Shown piece after piece: positions 7,601 through 9,104 of a stretch of DNA of 9,104 nt (its first letter is position 1; every line of letters begins with the position of its first letter). The position numbers and the translations under genes were made by a program. Under the pieces are notes generated by a model. That model was not told the origin of the DNA. It ran no database searches and saw nothing but the letters and a program-made list of their open reading frames with translations. Origin of the DNA: an uncultured Saprospiraceae bacterium (GTDB lineage: Bacteria; Bacteroidota; Bacteroidia; Chitinophagales; Saprospiraceae); contig CALLAG010000036.1 in the NCBI GenBank assembly GCA_938002705.1, positions 1-9,104 of the forward strand, read 5' to 3'.

Positions 7601-8254
7601 TACAAGAAAGTAGCCAATGCCTTAAGTGCTTCAGAGAAAGCTAATGGCTGGGAGTTATTATTTGATGGACAATCACTGGACCAGTTCAAAGGATTCAAGA
7701 CAGATACGATATCATCAAAATGGAAAGTTGAAAATGAAACTGTTTATTTTGATCCATCAGTACAAGACGGTGGTGGCGACATCATCACTAAAGAGTCTTA
7801 CAAAGATTTCGAACTCAACCTTGAGTGGAAAATATCTAACTGTGGCAATAGCGGTATCTTCTATAATGTCGTAGAAGATGATAAGTACTGCTGCACATGG
7901 CAGACAGGACCTGAGATGCAGATCTTAGATAATACCTGTCATCCTGATACTAAATACGAAACACATAGAGCAGGAGACCTTTACGATATGATCGCATGTA
8001 ATCATGTGACAGTCAATCCTGCATTACAATGGAATAAAGTCAGAATCATATCTAAAGATCAAAAAATGCAATTCTGGCTTAATGGATATAAAGTTGTTGA
8101 CTTTACAATGGGAGATGAGAACTGGACTGATATGATCGCTAATAGTAAATTCAAAGATATGCCAGACTTTGGTAAATCTGATTCTGGCCATATTGCATTA
8201 CAAGATCATGGAGATCCCGTATGGTTCAGAAACATCAAAATCAAGCGACTTTAA
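4610..8254 (+). CDS. Multidomain lipoprotein: cytochrome c, PA14, sugar-dehydrogenase-like propeller and 3-keto-disaccharide hydrolase (DUF1080)
   Basis: A 1214-residue secreted lipoprotein, probably anchored in the outer membrane. Order: signal peptide with lipobox-like MLSC, lipidated Cys16; an unrecognised region at about 30-250 (conserved-looking MWVFRSVIDQQPRMITAQL and GALYKAWKG); a class I cytochrome c domain at about 258-345 with haem motif C268-R-S-C271-H272 and likely distal ligand Met317; a PA14 domain at about 364-512 with WSDDGS 438-443 and HDGLHG 455-460; a beta-propeller at about 555-870 resembling glucose/sorbosone dehydrogenases, with calcium-type loop D632-TNGDDIID640; an Ig-like linker at about 875-975; and a 3-keto-disaccharide hydrolase/DUF1080 lectin-like fold from N1012 to the end, with LLFDG, CGNSGIF 1078-1084, GPEMQILDN 1100-1108, HRAGDLYD 1119-1126 and five cysteines between 1078 and 1130. 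PA14 suggests glycan binding, DUF1080 cleavage of 3-keto-glycosides, and the haem an electron outlet. The substrate and whether the propeller is catalytic are unknown. It is probably co-transcribed with the permease downstream. Confidence 0.9.
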   Translation: MKKLSLLVVTLFMLSCNQESTVVSDDNADAFSMWVFRSVIDQQPRMITAQLQDDFYVSYYTQSGALYKAWKGIVNMEGAVYDGAHGPQPTSVGDAYIENDPKYRPWSYMTANGSLPATIDYRGHRMMSDQFQLLYTLTNPETNASTDVAETVSSEINESGQLIFKRSFSIEDGDTSVPIHWKGNAIVIDKIMIENADSMTLNEEDVIDQKGKIYTDYSIDIAMDNTGTNDLNIKLNKPTILDPNLDNGFDADDKSLPIGAQLIGKHDCRSCHNAMKKTIGPAYVSIAKKYEHNDQNNIMLASKIKKGGSGIWGEQVMTPHPEIADYDLKEMVNYIFSLAEYEGVKKADSDNEIVTFSATPVNADDLVPGSVTRIYNIPKNTQTIPQNLNSMKPIMGGVMSNFGNLSGSDFKDLEDDFALVSTGYLHIEQEGQYDFRLWSDDGSKFYINEKEVVNHDGLHGTSMRESSAMMKEGYHPFRLEFFQGGGGKFLSLNYKKSSSDIWEVVPTKMFMHDKAEHKYIDGLSLPMSIVTKTPGDKQILLDMHPSFTLGQARPDSFEPKVGGMDVLPDGRLIVSLWDEEGGVYIMENVDSDNPADIKAKKIAQGLAEPLGVKVVDGRIFIMQKQEMTELIDTNGDDIIDEYRTHCDDWGASNNFHEFSFGLAEKDGYLYANLSTGIQPGGAGVVDQPKDRGSCIKVSVADGTMSKVATGLRTPNGIGVGYGGDIYIADNQGDWLPSSKILHVREGDWFGSRAVDFEGTAQLKEKPPVVWLPQDEIGNSPTTPIAINVGPYKNQMIHGEVTHGGVKRVFVDEVNGELQGCVFRFMQGMEAGVNRLTWSPDGKTLYAGGIGNPGNWQQSGKKWYGLQKMTYNDESTFEMLAVRAQSNGIEIEMTEALVEGDGWSTDDYEIVQWYYKPTADYGGPKLDETTLNVKSASVSDDRKKIFLELDGMKENHVIYIRIKNHFISEQNHSLWSTEGWYTMNQIPNGKNGKVLANNYKKVANALSASEKANGWELLFDGQSLDQFKGFKTDTISSKWKVENETVYFDPSVQDGGGDIITKESYKDFELNLEWKISNCGNSGIFYNVVEDDKYCCTWQTGPEMQILDNTCHPDTKYETHRAGDLYDMIACNHVTVNPALQWNKVRIISKDQKMQFWLNGYKVVDFTMGDENWTDMIANSKFKDMPDFGKSDSGHIALQDHGDPVWFRNIKIKRL

Positions 8255-8310
8255 AGTAACACCCAATAGAGTCTAATTATTAAATCGAAAAACTAAAAAC
8301 TTTACAACCA

Positions 8311-9104
8311 ATGAATACAGGTATTAGAATCAAATTATCACTGATGATGTTCCTCGAATTTTTTATTTGGGGAGGATGGTTTGTGACATTAGGGACATAC
8401 TTAGGCAGTAATCTGGGTGCTGATGGTGCACAGATAGGACAAGCCTATTCTACGCAGTCATGGGGAGCCATCATCGCTCCATTCATTATAGGATTAATAG
8501 CTGACAGGTTTTTTAATGCTGAGAAGATTCTTGGTGTACTACATCTCTTCGGAGCAGGCCTCATGTATATGATGGCGACCAGTGGTGACTTTTCTAATTT
8601 CTATCCACTACTATTAGGTTATATGATATTGTATATGCCCACATTAGCATTGGTTAATTCTGTAGCTTTCAATCAGATGAAAGATCCTGCTAAGGATTTT
8701 GCACATATCAGATTGTGGGGTACCGTGGGATGGATCGTTGCGGGATTAGTTATAAGTTTTGCCTTTAAGTGGGATGCACCTGCTACTATAGCAGATGGCC
8801 TTTTAGCTAACACTTTTATTATGACAGCAATCGCATCAGCTGCATTAGGCCTATTCAGTTTTACACTTCCATCTACACCGCCAACTTCCAAGGAAGCCAA
8901 AGGCATCGCAGAGATATTAGGTCTCGATGCTCTTAAGTTATTAGCTAATAAGAACTTCCTTATCTTCTTTATATCATCGATTCTGATTTGTATTCCATTA
9001 GCCTTCTATTACGCTCAGGCTAATCCGTTTCTCGTAGAACTGAATATAGACAACTCTGCAGGACTCATGACAATAGGTCAAGTCTCAGAGGTATTGATGA
9101 TGTT
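8311..9104 (+). CDS. Nucleoside:H+ symporter-family permease (NupG/XapB-like MFS), 3' truncated by window end
   Basis: Inner-membrane, proton-coupled transporter of the major facilitator superfamily; the first 264 residues are present and the frame is still open at the last base. It matches the E. coli NupG layout: start IKLSLMMFLEFFIWGGWFVTLGTY, GQAYSTQSWGAIIAPFIIGLIADR (loop 2-3 region with ADR at 64-66), YMPTLALVNSVAF at 108-120, IRLWGTVGW at 133-141, then a linker with LGLDALKLLANKNFLIFFI. About seven membrane helices are visible of the expected twelve. In Bacteroidota, NupG-like permeases often sit in sugar-degradation clusters with DUF1080 and oxidoreductase genes, so the cargo may be a sugar or keto-sugar rather than a nucleoside; this is inference. 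The ATG is 56 nt after the lipoprotein stop with no terminator between, which supports one transcript. Confidence 0.9.
   Translation, partial: MNTGIRIKLSLMMFLEFFIWGGWFVTLGTYLGSNLGADGAQIGQAYSTQSWGAIIAPFIIGLIADRFFNAEKILGVLHLFGAGLMYMMATSGDFSNFYPLLLGYMILYMPTLALVNSVAFNQMKDPAKDFAHIRLWGTVGWIVAGLVISFAFKWDAPATIADGLLANTFIMTAIASAALGLFSFTLPSTPPTSKEAKGIAEILGLDALKLLANKNFLIFFISSILICIPLAFYYAQANPFLVELNIDNSAGLMTIGQVSEVLMM

Noticed and set aside
8673..8906. Minus-strand open frame of 77 codons within the permease gene
   Set aside because: It overlaps the conserved IRLWGTVGW region of the permease on the opposite strand and reads as a shadow frame.

Overview
The window looks like a chromosomal stretch from a low-GC member of the Bacteroidota, possibly a marine Saprospiria or Flavobacteriia relative. 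Reasons: TAnnTTTG promoter-like sequence before the first gene, A-rich rather than Shine-Dalgarno-type sequence before the start codons, heavy use of AGA and ATA codons, and protein families typical of the phylum (single-chain glycyl-tRNA synthetase, RecX with a CAYQERCHQEV start, a large lipoprotein with cytochrome c and 3-keto-disaccharide hydrolase domains). The species cannot be fixed from sequence alone.

Layout. Bases 1-422 hold the probable last codons of an upstream plus-strand gene, a strong intrinsic terminator (70-103), a long imperfect palindrome with 8-bp terminal inverted repeats (178-335), and a promoter (376-392). Next comes a two-gene plus-strand operon: glycyl-tRNA synthetase and, 8 nt later, a YihX-like HAD phosphatase. 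A terminator hairpin at 2692-2732 separates it from a convergent small MscS-type mechanosensitive channel on the minus strand. Divergent from mscS is recX, whose stop codon lies 2 nt from the stop of a convergent minus-strand ORFan-like gene of 113 aa.

The accessory part is 4557-9104. A 14-bp dyad with an A6 loop precedes a 1214-residue lipoprotein. Its order is: lipid-anchored Cys16, an N-terminal region I do not recognise, a CxxCH cytochrome c domain, a PA14 domain, a six-bladed-propeller-like sugar dehydrogenase-type domain with a calcium loop, an Ig-like linker, and a C-terminal 3-keto-disaccharide hydrolase (DUF1080) domain. It is followed after 56 nt, with no terminator, by a nucleoside:H+ symporter-family (NupG-like) permease that runs off the window. 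Together they suggest a periplasmic or outer-membrane step that binds, possibly oxidises, and cleaves a glycoside or 3-keto-glycoside, with electrons passed to a covalently attached haem, and a permease bringing the product across the inner membrane. The individual domains are recognisable; the combined function is inference. No RNA genes, CRISPR arrays or intact insertion sequences were seen.
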